DNA of 23,010 nt, taken from NCBI RefSeq assembly GCF_000003605.2, contig NW_003105604.1:240388-263397 (forward strand). The letters are read 5' to 3'. The notes below the pieces were generated by a model, which saw nothing but the letters and a program-made list of their open reading frames with translations, made no database searches and was not told the DNA's origin. The position numbers were made by a program, and so were the translations under genes. Of the stretch, positions 12,001-19,110 are shown piece by piece. The stretch is from Saccoglossus kowalevskii. Its lineage: Eukaryota; Hemichordata; Enteropneusta; Harrimaniidae. Each line of letters begins with the position of its first letter. Positions within the stretch are counted from its first letter, which is position 1.

Positions 12001-15000
12001 TGTATATCACCTCAATTTATTTATCAGATTTAATACAGCTCTCTATTTTTTCTTTCTTTATTACAGATTTTATTTTGTTCTTTAAATACACATAAAATAG
12101 ACATGCAACGACTGTTAGGAGGTCAGATAGGTCTCGAAGACTTTATCTTTGCGCATATAAAAGGTTTCACCAAAGAAATAGAAGTTCTAAAAAGTGAACC
12201 AGCTTTGGGACTGACTATTACTGACAACGGCGCTGGTTTCGCATTTATTAAACGAATCAAGGAAAATAGCATCATGGACGGAGAATCAAATGTGTGCGTG
12301 GGTGACCATATAGAAGCAATTAACGGCAAAAGTATGGTGGGATGTCGGCACTTTGAGGTTGCGAGAACACTAAAAGAATTGCCTCAACATGCTAGATTTA
12401 CCATGACATTAGTGGAGCCGAGAAAAGCGTTTGGTAAGTACACACTTGCTTGACAGGATGTCGATTAAAAAACTAACTGGGGCTGCAACTTTGTTTGAGG
12501 AGTGTTCAATTTTGGTGACTCCTTGTTTACATTTTGTCTACAAAGTTGCAAAACAGATTACAGTCAGGACAGTGTTTACAAGTTCACTAGTTAGAAACCA
12601 ATTACAGAAGTGCAGAGAGAGACGAGATTTGCATTTCAAAGTTGTATTGTAATGGCTGCGAAAAAATGCATGTTCTCATCCATATTGCATTAAAAAAGTG
12701 AAAGGCACACATGAGTGATTTCAAACTCGTTATGTTGGCAAATGAACTGAATCAGACAAGAAGTCATTAGTACGGGGAAATAAAAATGCTGTGGCCTCAT
12801 AATGACAATCAGTGAGTTGGGTAAGAGCTTGTATCTTTTGTTGTTATGGTTGTTAGTTAGTACGTGCCAGGTATGTCTATTGATGATGCGTGGTATATAC
12901 AGGTGCAGTGTACGTAATCTTTGAAATTGTTACTGCCAGTAATGCTCCATAAACTGTATGAAGGCGCAACCACTTATGACCAGTATTATTAGGCATTATA
13001 GTTGTGAGCAGGCACCCTAGCTTAGTGTTATTTTATTTTTACAAATGATTAGGCTGTACCATAATGTGAGTTCTTCTGTAAAAATGATTCATTGCTTTGG
13101 ATATAGAGACGAATTATGAGATTGATTCAGTGTGGAATTGTCAGTAAGCTAAGTAGTTCAGTATTTTGTCTGCAGGCTATGGGATGCCCTAGACGCATCA
13201 ACAATTCATCAGCTCTGTGGTTCTCTCATCTTGCCGATGTTTACGAACAAATCTATATGGCTGCAACCCTTCAGGAAAATGATATTCTGAAATCCATTTG
13301 CACGGCAATTACACAGCGTGTGTTATCTCACTTATATGCCATACAGTTTTTAAACTTCACTGCATTTCAATCAATTATATTTGAAACTAATCAACTTTCC
13401 TTGTCAAAGTGTACAGGTTGATATCGTTTCGCAATATAAATTATCATTCTCAGACCCATTGAGGTAAATTATCGGGGGCATGGTATTTTAATTCTCATGT
13501 TGATATTTTAAAGGTCTGAACATGATTAAATTTGAAATAAATGCTTGGTTTCAAATAAATTGTGAGGTTGATTTCTCAAAGAAAATTGCAAGTTGTTTTT
13601 CTTCCTGTGTACGGAACTTTTCTCTACCATATGAGCTGAACAAATCATATACTGTTATTTTACAAATATTTTCATATTTATTTAATGACCATATATAGTC
13701 ATGTGACTTTATGGTAGATTGACATGCAGCCATTATTTGTTTGAAGACATAGGCTCATGATCTGATCAACATACCGGTATGTGACCATATTAAAAATGCA
13801 TAATTATCATTGCAGATATAGATATACACTATTGCAGATATAAATTAGTGCAATTGTAAACAAACTGGTTTGTGTGATATAGGAGATTTACTCTGACGTA
13901 CGATAAAGCCAAAAGTCTATACAACGTTCTACTTGATTTATACCACTCCACAAATGCCTAGCTATGGTGCTTGCAATATCTCATTATCTATTCAGATTTA
14001 TGCAAATGTCATACACACTGTGAGAGTGTCTTGAGAAATAAAGTAATATTTATTGATAATTTTAAATGCTGTGCTCTAGGAATGGATAATACTGGCTTGA
14101 TCTTAAGTTTCAAAACTATGGTCAATGGCTGACTGCAATAAGATATTACTAGCACTAAAGCTGGTCATTAGTGGAATGGCATATCAGTAGGAATTCAGTG
14201 TATTTTTCATGCATAATATTTCTAATGGAAATAACTGTAAAAAAAATCTAGTATACATACTTCACTTGATTTTTTGTAAAACTACGAATGCAGAATTTAC
14301 TGAATTGAAATAAATGACCTGTTTTTTTTTAAGTCATGTGATGAGTCATGTGAGATTAACTCACCTAACTTGTAGAAATGTAAAAAAGGTTACTTTTATG
14401 GAAATTCAGGATTGTATAATCCCTTGGTAATGTCGCCTGCCAGCGGTACATGTAACATTGTTATCTCAAGTCTTTATGGAAAAACTTAATGTACGTCATA
14501 CTCTGTTGTCAGCGAGGTTTTATTCACATAATACCTTTTACTGATATGTCAAGTATAGTACAATGATTAAACCCTGAACAAATAATATCATTTATGGGTT
14601 CTTCTAATACAGCAATTATTGTTAAAGATGGTTGAACTGTTTGTTGGAAAATATATTTGTAGATGTTACCTGTACTGGAGGTAGTTTCAGACAGTGTAAA
14701 ACTCAGAAACAAAACACAGAAAGACTTGTAGGTGTAACTTGTTTTATTTCTTGTCTATGATAAAAGCAAAGCATATATATGACTAACATCAAATGGGGTT
14801 TTATTTTGTGAGAGGTGACAATGACAATAGTAGAGAAAATAGCTCAGTGTCAAATGCTAATTCCTAATGTTTGAAATCAGGTATATGTGTATGTATGCAA
14901 CAGGAGAAGAGTAGTTGATAAAAGATGGGGCTTTTCGTACATGCCATGCCTCACAGGGAATTTTTTTGAAGAAGATGCATCATTACAGGGATGCATTTGA

Positions 15001-18000
15001 CTGAAATTGGAATGCCTGCCTTTTGATTAAAGTCTGATGAGTTACTAGTCTGTATTTGATTAGGTTATGCTAAGGTTACAGTCCTCTGGCATTGTGGTAC
15101 AGTTTGTTGAGAATCCAGATACCTGATGATGATGTAATCTAATGATATCTCTCTCTCTCTCTCTCTCTCTGAGACGTACTCTATGTAATCCCCAACTGCA
15201 TTCAGGAGTTCTGCTTTGTTCAAGTTTTGTATTGCCTGAGCATGTGATGATGCATTATGGAAATGAAATTCAAATTTAGTGCTTTATTAGCATGTCACTG
15301 AGCATATGATGATGCATTATGGGAATAAAATTCAAATTTAGTGCTTACTGAGCATGTCACTGAGCATATGATGCATTATGGGAATGAAATTCAAATTTAG
15401 TATTCACTGAGAATTCTCTTATTAGAAAGACACTATTATACAATGTATATAGGATTAATATCAATTCTAACCTGTCACTGTGCCTGATTTCTAGATATAT
15501 TCAAGCACACTCACTATAGAAATCAACACAAAATCAAATATAAAATGATAATTTGTTTCTTATTGCAGCTGAAATAGGGCCACGGCAAGCTAACCGGGTG
15601 GGTGGCAATGCGTCATTAGCGCCAACGCCAACAGAAAATCAAGTGAAATCAGGAAAAGAAACTCTACGACTCAGATCTAAGGGACCTGCTACAATAGAAG
15701 CATTGGTAAGCAATATGTCTGTACATTTGACATCAATAACAACACTGCTGGGTTCTATGTTGAATCACTGAGCCCCAAAACGATACAAGAATAATGATTT
15801 GTTGACAAAATTACAATGGCTGGATTTGAATTTTTTTTTAAATTATTGAGAAGTCTATAGAAGTAGGAGTGTATCACACATGACACCCTAAAGCTGTTGT
15901 CATATAAATATGATTTTAAGAACTACATGCATTGTTTTCCAATGTCCTGCCTGTTGACAATGTACAATCTTTTTGCTTTCAGCCGAGTGCGTTTGAAGAA
16001 CGAGCCATCAAGAAAGTGGATGATTTACTGGAAAGTTACATGGGTATAAGAGATGAAGAATTAGGTGAGGAGAAAGCATAGAATAAATGTGTGGCAGAAA
16101 AATTGTTGTACAAAGCATGTTTTCTGTATTACCGTACTTCCCCGGTCATAAGCCCAGTGGCCTCAAGATGTAAATGCATTTTTGGGGTTTTAACATTGTA
16201 ACCATGTTACCACCCTTGAAAAATTATCCAAATTATATCTTTCATTCTACATGCTGGGCTAAGGGGAATATTGCATATTTTTGGAGAAAAAAATTTGCGA
16301 AATGAGTTGTCATTGATTTCAGTTGCTATGCATGCAATATTGTTTTCTTTGTTGTTTACATAATGTTAAAAGGTCTTAGAAACATGCTTTTATACTCATC
16401 CACTGGTTAAAATATTCTGTAAACTGATTAATTTTTGCTATTACCATAAAAATTTCATAATTTCATGATTTTTTATTGCGTTTGTGAAGACAAAATCTTG
16501 CAAAAGTAGCTGACTTGCAAAATTAAAAAAAAAAAAAATTTTATGCGAAATTAAGGTGGTTTAAGGTAATTTGTGACATCTTGTTTTCCGTACTGACATC
16601 ACATGACAATTCCAAGGGATGACAGTAACGAAAATGCAAGTTCTGTAATATAACAGCGTAATCTACAACTTGTGTATTTCACATTATTCTGTATTCTGAA
16701 TCATTATTTTGATCACAACTCCTTTTAAAGTGACATTCAGCCTTCGTAATGTTGTTAGAACTCAATATAAAGAGACTATTGAGAGGTATTTGAGCTTGTG
16801 AAAATGCGCGGATAGCGAGAAATCGGCCCAAAACAGACAGCAACTGGAGAGAATTTTATTTTTCGGTGGGCCATCGACAACAAAGACCCAAACGTCAATT
16901 ACTCAGCTTTGTTATTGAGATCAGTTGACCTAGGAAGTCTTAAAAAGTGGTTGCTGGTCATCGTGCCTGTCAATTTAAAACTTGTGCCTTACCCATTTTT
17001 TTTGTCAATTTTGATGTACCGTCATATAATGTTTAACTTTATTGTGTATTTCTAGGACAGAGCATGTTTTGTCAATCAGAATCTACTTTTTATTACCCCA
17101 GACCATTCGTCCCGGTGTTATCGCTATCGCCACACGAGACTCCAGCTTGTCTCCTATACAATTTTGCTTCCGCCCACTTAATTTTAATATTCATATGACC
17201 TTTGCACTGACATCGATAGCCAATCGCATTCGACCGCGGACGTCACTCTAAATAAACAACTGAATAAATTAATATACCATATTTGGAAGATAGCGGGTAA
17301 ATTCAACGTTGTTGGTGTGTTCGTGTGTTGTTCGCACGAAACGAGTTCATGTTTCGTTATCTTTCGCAAGTAAAACAGGTCGATATGTATTAAACATGGC
17401 ATTTGTTTTCTTGTTTTAACCCCCTTATTACGCAAGCTTCCGTCGAAGTGGTGTTTTTTTCGACGATTTGTGGCATGTTGCAAAACGAACGAAACATTGC
17501 GGCATTCTTAGCGGTGGATAAGGGATTGACTATGTCGTCACATTTATGTCTCGTTTGAAAGAGAATAAACAACCGCTCAGAAAAATATGTTGCTAATATT
17601 TAAGTGCGGTGCCTTGAAATCGCCTGCCCGACGTCCAAATTTCAAAAGGATGTTCGATTTGCAATGACGACCGTTCATATGTACTAGGCGACGTTACTAA
17701 TTACTACTAGGGTCGGTGTTTGCATTAAGAATTATAGAACAAAAGATCAGCAAAGCGGTGCTTTTGTCGGCGATTTTGTCAAAGGGAATATTGATAAAAT
17801 GTTGCAAAACAGAATCGCGAGTTTGGTGAAAAATTGCGCCGGCAGCATTCTCAGCGATGGCGACACCCGAGAAACACCGTGTCACGGTGCATTCGTGCAT
17901 CAGTACACCGAAGAAATACATACATATTGTTGCGGACGACTATTGTAGACTGTGTTCGTGTAGTCTTCGAGTTTGTGGACAGTTAAAGTCGTGTGTGAAT

Positions 18001-19110
18001 TTATTCAAGCCAGGAAAAGCAGGAGGGATAACTTATGGAAATCGTCTTTCCAATTTGATCCAGTGCGACGTTGTGAAAGGAGCGACTCTGTCGTCTCATC
18101 TATGTCTAGTTTGTAAGAGAAAGATTGATAGCGCAGAAAAATCCGCCAATAATGTAAAACAGTGGCGTGAAATTGTCAGTCATTCTAATATCTCCCAACC
18201 TGTGAACGAAAGGGTTAAGCGTGCTGCCTTGAAATCGCCTGCCAAAACTAAAATGGCGCGTGTCACGTGACTTTGTTTACTAAAGATAGCGTGGGCGTTT
18301 GATTGACACTCAACTCATTAGTATTCCACCAATCACAGCTACATCTACTTTCTGGATGTGCGCAGTCAAATTGTATAGGAGACAAGCTGGAGTCTCGTGT
18401 GGCGATAGCGATAACACCGGGACGAATGGTCTGAGGTAACTTTTTATCAATGAATTTAAAAACATTATTTCATTAATGTTAAATGTAGAAAACAGATTTT
18501 AATATAATAAAAAAATCTTTATATTTTTGTTTTACCTGGGACAAGAGGCAAAATGATCAGTATTCACAGAATATAACTCTTTTGGGGCGGGGGATTTGCG
18601 ACAAATTTGTTAAATTCTCCAAATGAAAAAAATATGTTTTTAATAGTATACATATTCGTGTAGTTATATTTTGATTCATTTTGTCTTGGTGAAATACCAG
18701 AATTTCAAACCAATAACTATTCCTTTTGTAAATACTGTGCTCCTTGTGATTTATCAACAGATGTGTAGAGTCAAAGAGACTCCTTATCTGTGTGGTCAAT
18801 TTTAATATAGACTCCTTATGACCATCTGCATACTCAATATTCACCATGTTGCCATAGTTTTATTTTTCAGATGAGATTTCAGACCTACTTCTATTTTTAG
18901 AACTACTACAGTTTAAAAACGATACTTATGTAGCTGACTATTATTTTTTTTCTCACAGCTGCCACCATGGTTGAGTTTGGTAAAGATAAGAACAATCCTA
19001 ATCAGTTTGCTGCCGCCATGGATGACAACTTGGGTGATTTTGCATTCCCGGATGAATTTGTTTTTGATGTGTGGGGCGCTATCACAGATGCAAAAGCAGG
19101 AAGAATTTAG
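2..19110 (+). CDS. GIPC: GIPC family PDZ adaptor protein (5' partial, five exons)
   Basis: Join 2-94, 12067-12433, 15569-15705, 15983-16064 and 18959-19110: 831 nt, 276 residues plus TAG. I recognise the family from the [11 protein letters not shown] segment, [15 protein letters not shown], the PDZ core [20 protein letters not shown], the linker end [11 protein letters not shown] and the C-terminal block [16 protein letters not shown]. In visible-residue numbering, 1-69 is the end of the GH1 dimerisation region, about 70-148 is the PDZ domain with carboxylate-binding loop ALGL at 77-80, about 154-190 is a variable linker, and about 194-276 is the GH2 domain. Known family role: GIPC proteins are cytosolic dimeric adaptors that bind C-termini of receptors and RGS-GAIP through the PDZ domain, and myosin VI through GH2, for endosomal trafficking. 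Vertebrate GIPC1 is about 333 residues, so roughly 55-60 N-terminal residues lie upstream of the window. All joints keep frame and use gt..ag. Invertebrates usually have one GIPC gene, so I give no paralogue number. Confidence 0.96.
95..1685 (+). other. Intron 1, first part: no gene seen
   Basis: Start of the ~12-kb intron 1 (95-12066). It is AT-rich, with poly-T and poly-A runs and frequent ACATGTA words. The short reading frames here, such as the minus-strand one at 1034-1249, are of low-complexity composition and match no family I recognise. Confidence 0.8.
1686..2170. repeat. Three imperfect ~200-bp tandem units in intron 1
   Basis: Each unit starts with a variant of TAGTCAGTGAAAATAACATA: copy 1 from about 1686, copy 2 from about 1899, copy 3 from about 2081. 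Later shared blocks follow in the same order: TTCATGCATCATGAAAAC in copies 2 and 3, GGGTACAAACTT or GGGTATAAACTT, a CGGTTGAAAGA or TGGTTGAAAGA block, and a block AGAAA(A)CA(G)AG. Spacing between copies is about 213 and 182 bp, and the third copy is truncated near 2170. The units are diverged, so this is an old tandem duplication. I see no terminal inverted repeats. Confidence 0.7.
2171..4202 (+). other. Intron 1 stretch without recognised features
   Basis: AT-rich intronic DNA. Short open frames at 2408-2620 and 3640-3873 (plus) and 3970-4164 (minus) show no domain, no conserved motif and no splice support, so they are not called. A short self-complementary ACATGTACATGTAT tract lies near 2937-2950. 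Confidence 0.75.
4206..4803. mobile_element. Harbinger/PIF-like MITE, 598 bp, TAA target duplication
   Basis: The left end reads GGCCAGACTTTTATTATCCC from 4206. The right end, reverse complemented, reads GGCCAGACCTTTTTTTATTC. These form imperfect inverted repeats of about 25-30 bp, continuing into CTTGTT on both sides. Both ends are flanked by TAA (4203-4205 and 4804-4806), a 3-bp TWA duplication typical of the PIF/Harbinger superfamily. No transposase is present, so this is a non-autonomous MITE. Inside, two similar segments occur as direct repeats: a palindromic AAATAAAATTTTATTTCA block near 4273 and again near 4629, each followed about 75-95 bp later by a TTTATTTTTTTTCCG block. The Harbinger assignment rests only on the ends. 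Confidence 0.8.
4511..4521 (+). promoter_or_regulatory. YY1-type motif AACATGGCGGC inside the MITE
   Basis: AACATGGCGGC fits the published YY1 consensus AANATGGCGGC. It stands out in an AT-rich setting and lies inside the 4206-4803 MITE. An 11-bp match alone is weak evidence of function. Confidence 0.3.
4807..5050 (+). other. Intron 1 spacer, nothing recognised
   Basis: AT-rich intronic sequence between the Harbinger-like MITE and the 12-bp minisatellite. No coding or structural signal seen. Confidence 0.7.
5051..5094. repeat. 12-bp minisatellite ACACTGAATGAG, about 3.7 copies
   Basis: Three exact copies of ACACTGAATGAG followed by a partial ACACTGAA. The unit is a multiple of three, but no long frame surrounds it. 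Its perfect identity suggests recent or polymorphic expansion. Confidence 0.95.
5095..8811 (+). other. Intron 1 long stretch without a gene
   Basis: About 3.7 kb of AT-rich intronic DNA. Short frames at 5436-5672 (minus), 5573-5761 (minus), 5651-5872 (plus) and 6822-7010 (minus) overlap one another or are composed of low-complexity residues, and none shows a family motif. A slightly GC-richer island lies at about 8485-8610. I found no inverted-repeat pair or target duplication that would define an element. Confidence 0.7.
8491..8501 (-). promoter_or_regulatory. YY1-type motif on the minus strand
   Basis: GCCGCCATATT on the plus strand reads AATATGGCGGC on the minus strand, an exact fit to AANATGGCGGC. 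It sits at the edge of a GC-richer patch within intron 1. Function is not shown by sequence alone. Confidence 0.25.
8817..8851 (+). other. 5'-terminal hairpin of element copy 1
   Basis: Arms AGTCCCC (8817-8823) and GGGGACT (8845-8851) enclose an inner stem TTCGGAC (8825-8831) and GTCCGAA (8835-8841) around the loop GAA. The same structure with an even better outer stem occurs at the start of copy 2 (10255-10291). Confidence 0.85.
9009..9700 (+). repeat. Internal ~130-140-bp tandem units of copy 1
   Basis: Units share ATGGCCGACTGGCAGCCATC, then TTTTGAAAATGTTGTATTTT, GGACATGCTTTGTCAGTTTT and TACATGTTAGGATACATGTC blocks. Starts fall near 9009, 9147, 9431 and 9559, with diverged remnants near 9704 and 9824. 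The steps 9009-9147 and 9431-9559 are 138 and 128 bp. A second copy of the (GTCC)-rich head segment (about 9262-9420) separates the two pairs of units, so the element is itself built from a larger internal duplication. Confidence 0.85.
10024..10249 (+). other. Unique spacer between the two related elements
   Basis: About 230 bp of AT-rich sequence with no similarity to either element. The flanks of the two elements also differ from each other, so they look like separate insertions rather than a duplication of a larger block. Confidence 0.6.
10450..11092 (+). repeat. Internal ~140-bp tandem units of copy 2
   Basis: Four units with the GACTGGCAGCCATC / TTTGAAAATGTTGTATTTTG / GGACATGCTTTG series, parallel to those of copy 1. 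The second (GTCC)-rich head lies at about 10704-10780 between the two pairs. High identity between positionally matched units suggests both elements descend from one compound source rather than expanding independently. Confidence 0.8.
11093..11142. other. Assembly gap, 50 Ns
   Basis: A run of exactly 50 N inside the repeat array of copy 2. The matching interval of copy 1 (about 9651-9705) is near 55-60 bp, so the true gap may be similar, or the 50 may be a placeholder. Any frame running across it is meaningless. Confidence 0.98.
11463..12066 (+). other. Intron 1, 3' end with strong acceptor
   Basis: AT-rich DNA ending in a long polypyrimidine tract (TTTTTTCTTTCTTTATTACAG) just before exon 12067. 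No gene within it. Confidence 0.8.
12067..12433 (+). CDS. GIPC: GIPC exon b: FC.LNTHK motif and PDZ domain
   Basis: 367 nt, 122 codons plus one base. Starts [19 protein letters not shown] and carries the whole PDZ domain: [20 protein letters not shown], then [18 protein letters not shown] and [13 protein letters not shown], ending EPRKAF. The ALGL loop replaces the GLGF of classical PDZ domains, as in other GIPCs. The acceptor is ttacag at 12061-12066 and the donor is TTTG|gtaagt at 12434. The ATG at 12103 is an internal methionine (residue 44 of the visible protein), not a start, because the 12 codons before it are conserved. Confidence 0.97.
12434..15147 (+). other. Intron 2, main part: no gene seen
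   Basis: AT-rich intronic DNA, about 2.7 kb. The frames at 12431-12652 and 13116-13421 (plus), and at 13551-13733 and 14524-14712 (minus), show no motifs. The first is simply intron read in another frame from the exon edge. Confidence 0.75.
15148..15170. repeat. (TC)n microsatellite
   Basis: An uninterrupted TC dinucleotide run of about 11.5 units in intron 2, likely length-variable between individuals. Confidence 0.97.
15237..15411. repeat. Three-copy 62-bp tandem repeat in intron 2
   Basis: Units begin TGAGCATATGATGATGCATT at 15237 (with GTG for ATA), 15299 and 15361, an exact 62-bp period at both steps. Each continues with TATGGGAATGAAATTCAAAT and TTAGTGCTTACTGAGCATGT variants. Copy 3 lacks one GATGAT triplet and is cut short near 15411. 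Confidence 0.92.
15569..15705 (+). CDS. GIPC: GIPC exon c: PDZ-GH2 linker
   Basis: 137 nt. The first two bases complete the Ala codon split with exon b, then 45 codons follow. The linker is rich in polar residues, Gly, Ala and Pro, then ends in the conserved [15 protein letters not shown]. Acceptor tattgcag at 15561-15568, donor TTG|gtaagc at 15706. Continuing the frame past the donor gives unconserved residues and then a stop, so the splice is preferred. Confidence 0.95.
15706..15982 (+). other. Intron 3 (277 bp)
   Basis: Short phase-0 intron with gtaagc donor and a tttttgctttcag acceptor. It splits GPATIEAL from PSAFEE exactly at the linker/GH2 boundary. No RNA gene or repeat seen in it. 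Confidence 0.93.
15983..16064 (+). CDS. GIPC: GIPC exon d: start of GH2 domain
   Basis: 82 nt, 27 codons plus one base: [20 protein letters not shown] then GIRDEEL. This is the conserved first helical part of GH2, the domain known to bind the myosin VI tail. Donor G|gtgagg at 16065. The split codon G|CT is completed by exon e. Confidence 0.96.
16065..17084 (+). other. Intron 4, part upstream of the transposon
   Basis: About 1 kb of AT-rich intron. A block near 16131-16165 reading TACTTCCCCGGTCATAAGCC resembles an isolated repeat end, but no partner end was found. A candidate TTAA-flanked element at 16729-16974 is listed separately. Confidence 0.6.
16729..16974. mobile_element. Possible TTAA-flanked MITE
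   Basis: TTAA at 16725-16728 is followed by AGTGACA. TTAA at 16975-16978 is preceded by TGTCAAT, which reverses to ATTGACA. The inverted match is only about 7 bp with one mismatch. The interior is GC-richer than the surrounding intron. This is a tentative call. Confidence 0.3.
17085..17093. repeat. Target-site duplication, left (ACTTTTTAT)
   Basis: Nine bases ACTTTTTAT directly before the left inverted repeat. The same nine bases follow the right inverted repeat at 18439-18447. Confidence 0.93.
17094..17164 (+). repeat. Left terminal inverted repeat, 71 bp
   Basis: Pairs with 18368-18438, 70 of 71 positions identical (C/T at position 5). Contains the self-complementary core ATCGCTATCG. Similarity stops abruptly after ACAATTT. 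Confidence 0.96.
17446..17631 (+). pseudogene. Decayed, internally deleted copy of the zinc-finger gene
   Basis: The left half of the element repeats the gene of the right half in broken form. The leader GTGGTGTTTTTTTCGACGAT matches GCGGTGCTTTTGTCGGCGAT near 17756. GCGGCATTCTTAGCGGTGG at 17499-17517 matches the start-codon region GGCAGCATTCTCAGCGATGG, with ATG changed to GTG. TCGTCACATTTATGTCTCGT at 17535 matches the CLVC region, but there the second cysteine codon TGT is TGA. The block GCCTTGAAATCGCCTGCC at 17611-17628 is identical to 18226-18243. About 215 bp covering the first CxxC are missing. It cannot encode the protein. Confidence 0.82.
17857..18270 (+). CDS. ZAD-like C2-C2 zinc-finger protein encoded inside the transposon
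   Basis: An intact 137-codon frame, ATG in a fair Kozak setting (gcgATGg), stop TGA. Cysteines C30 and C33 in the sequence CRLC, and C83 and C86 in CLVC, form two CxxC knuckles 49 residues apart, followed by a helical [16 protein letters not shown] tail with Trp103. This spacing, the Arg after the first Cys, and the helix after the second knuckle resemble the ZAD (zinc-finger associated) domain, a dimerisation module. Similar short N-terminal modules occur in many cnidarian and lophotrochozoan proteins as I remember them. No C2H2 fingers or transposase domain follow. A basic tail ([14 protein letters not shown]) ends the protein and could aid nuclear entry or DNA contact (inference). Base composition is clearly less AT-rich than the surrounding intron. 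Expression is unproven, and it could be the first exon of a longer protein. Confidence 0.7.
   Translation: MATPEKHRVTVHSCISTPKKYIHIVADDYCRLCSCSLRVCGQLKSCVNLFKPGKAGGITYGNRLSNLIQCDVVKGATLSSHLCLVCKRKIDSAEKSANNVKQWREIVSHSNISQPVNERVKRAALKSPAKTKMARVT
18368..18438 (-). repeat. Right terminal inverted repeat, 71 bp
   Basis: Reverse complement of 17094-17164 except for one base. The arm lies about 100 bp after the stop codon of the zinc-finger ORF. Confidence 0.96.
18439..18447. repeat. Target-site duplication, right (ACTTTTTAT)
   Basis: Exact match to 17085-17093, immediately outside the right inverted repeat. Confidence 0.93.
18448..18958 (+). other. Intron 4, part downstream of the transposon
   Basis: AT-rich intron ending in the acceptor TTTTTTTTCTCACAG before exon e. 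The minus-strand frame at 18557-18847 has no recognisable motif and is not called. Confidence 0.8.
18959..19110 (+). CDS. GIPC: GIPC exon e: end of GH2 and stop codon
   Basis: 152 nt: two bases complete the split Ala codon, then 49 codons and TAG at 19108-19110. It contains [20 protein letters not shown] and then [18 protein letters not shown], the most conserved GIPC block, ending DAKAGRI where vertebrate GIPC1 ends in GRY. The GCCACCATGG at 18961-18970 looks like a perfect Kozak start but encodes internal A-T-M-V of the conserved protein. Confidence 0.97.

Larger units (their letters stand above)
17094..18438 (+). mobile_element. 1345-bp DNA transposon carrying a zinc-finger gene, nested in GIPC intron 4
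   Basis: The left end TACCCCAGACCATTCGTCCC and the right end, reverse complemented, TACCTCAGACCATTCGTCCC begin a 71-bp inverted repeat with a single mismatch. A perfect 9-bp target duplication (ACTTTTTAT) flanks the element. Long terminal repeats with a 9-bp duplication are usual for Mutator-like (MULE) elements. Merlin (8-9 bp) is an alternative, and no transposase is present to decide. The interior contains one intact 137-codon ORF and an upstream decayed copy of it. Near-identical arms and a perfect duplication imply a fairly recent insertion. Pieces of coding sequence inside a transposase-less element recall Pack-type elements, but here the ORF has stayed open. Confidence 0.93.

Noticed and set aside
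12103-12453. Single-exon PDZ ORF starting at the ATG and reading into the intron
   Set aside because: Conserved residues continue upstream of the ATG to the acceptor at 12066, and the frame crosses a strong gtaagt donor at 12434.
15553-15771. Open frame covering the linker exon with extensions on both sides
   Set aside because: The extensions fall outside clear splice sites (tattgcag, gtaagc) and are not conserved. Only 15569-15705 is coding.
16131-16165. TACTTCCCCGGTCATAAGCC block as a transposon end
   Set aside because: No matching inverted end or target duplication was found within the intron.
17184-17572. Two minus-strand frames of 99 and 60 codons within the transposon
   Set aside because: No domain or motif. 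They run antisense through the left TIR and the decayed copy, and their length follows from the lower AT content there.
17094-18438. Firm assignment of the element to Mutator, Merlin, hAT or P
   Set aside because: The 9-bp duplication favours Mutator-like over hAT or P (8 bp), but without a transposase the superfamily remains open.
18961-18970. Perfect Kozak-like start GCCACCATGG
   Set aside because: It lies inside the conserved GIPC GH2 sequence (A-T-M-V), with upstream conserved residues supplied by the spliced exon.
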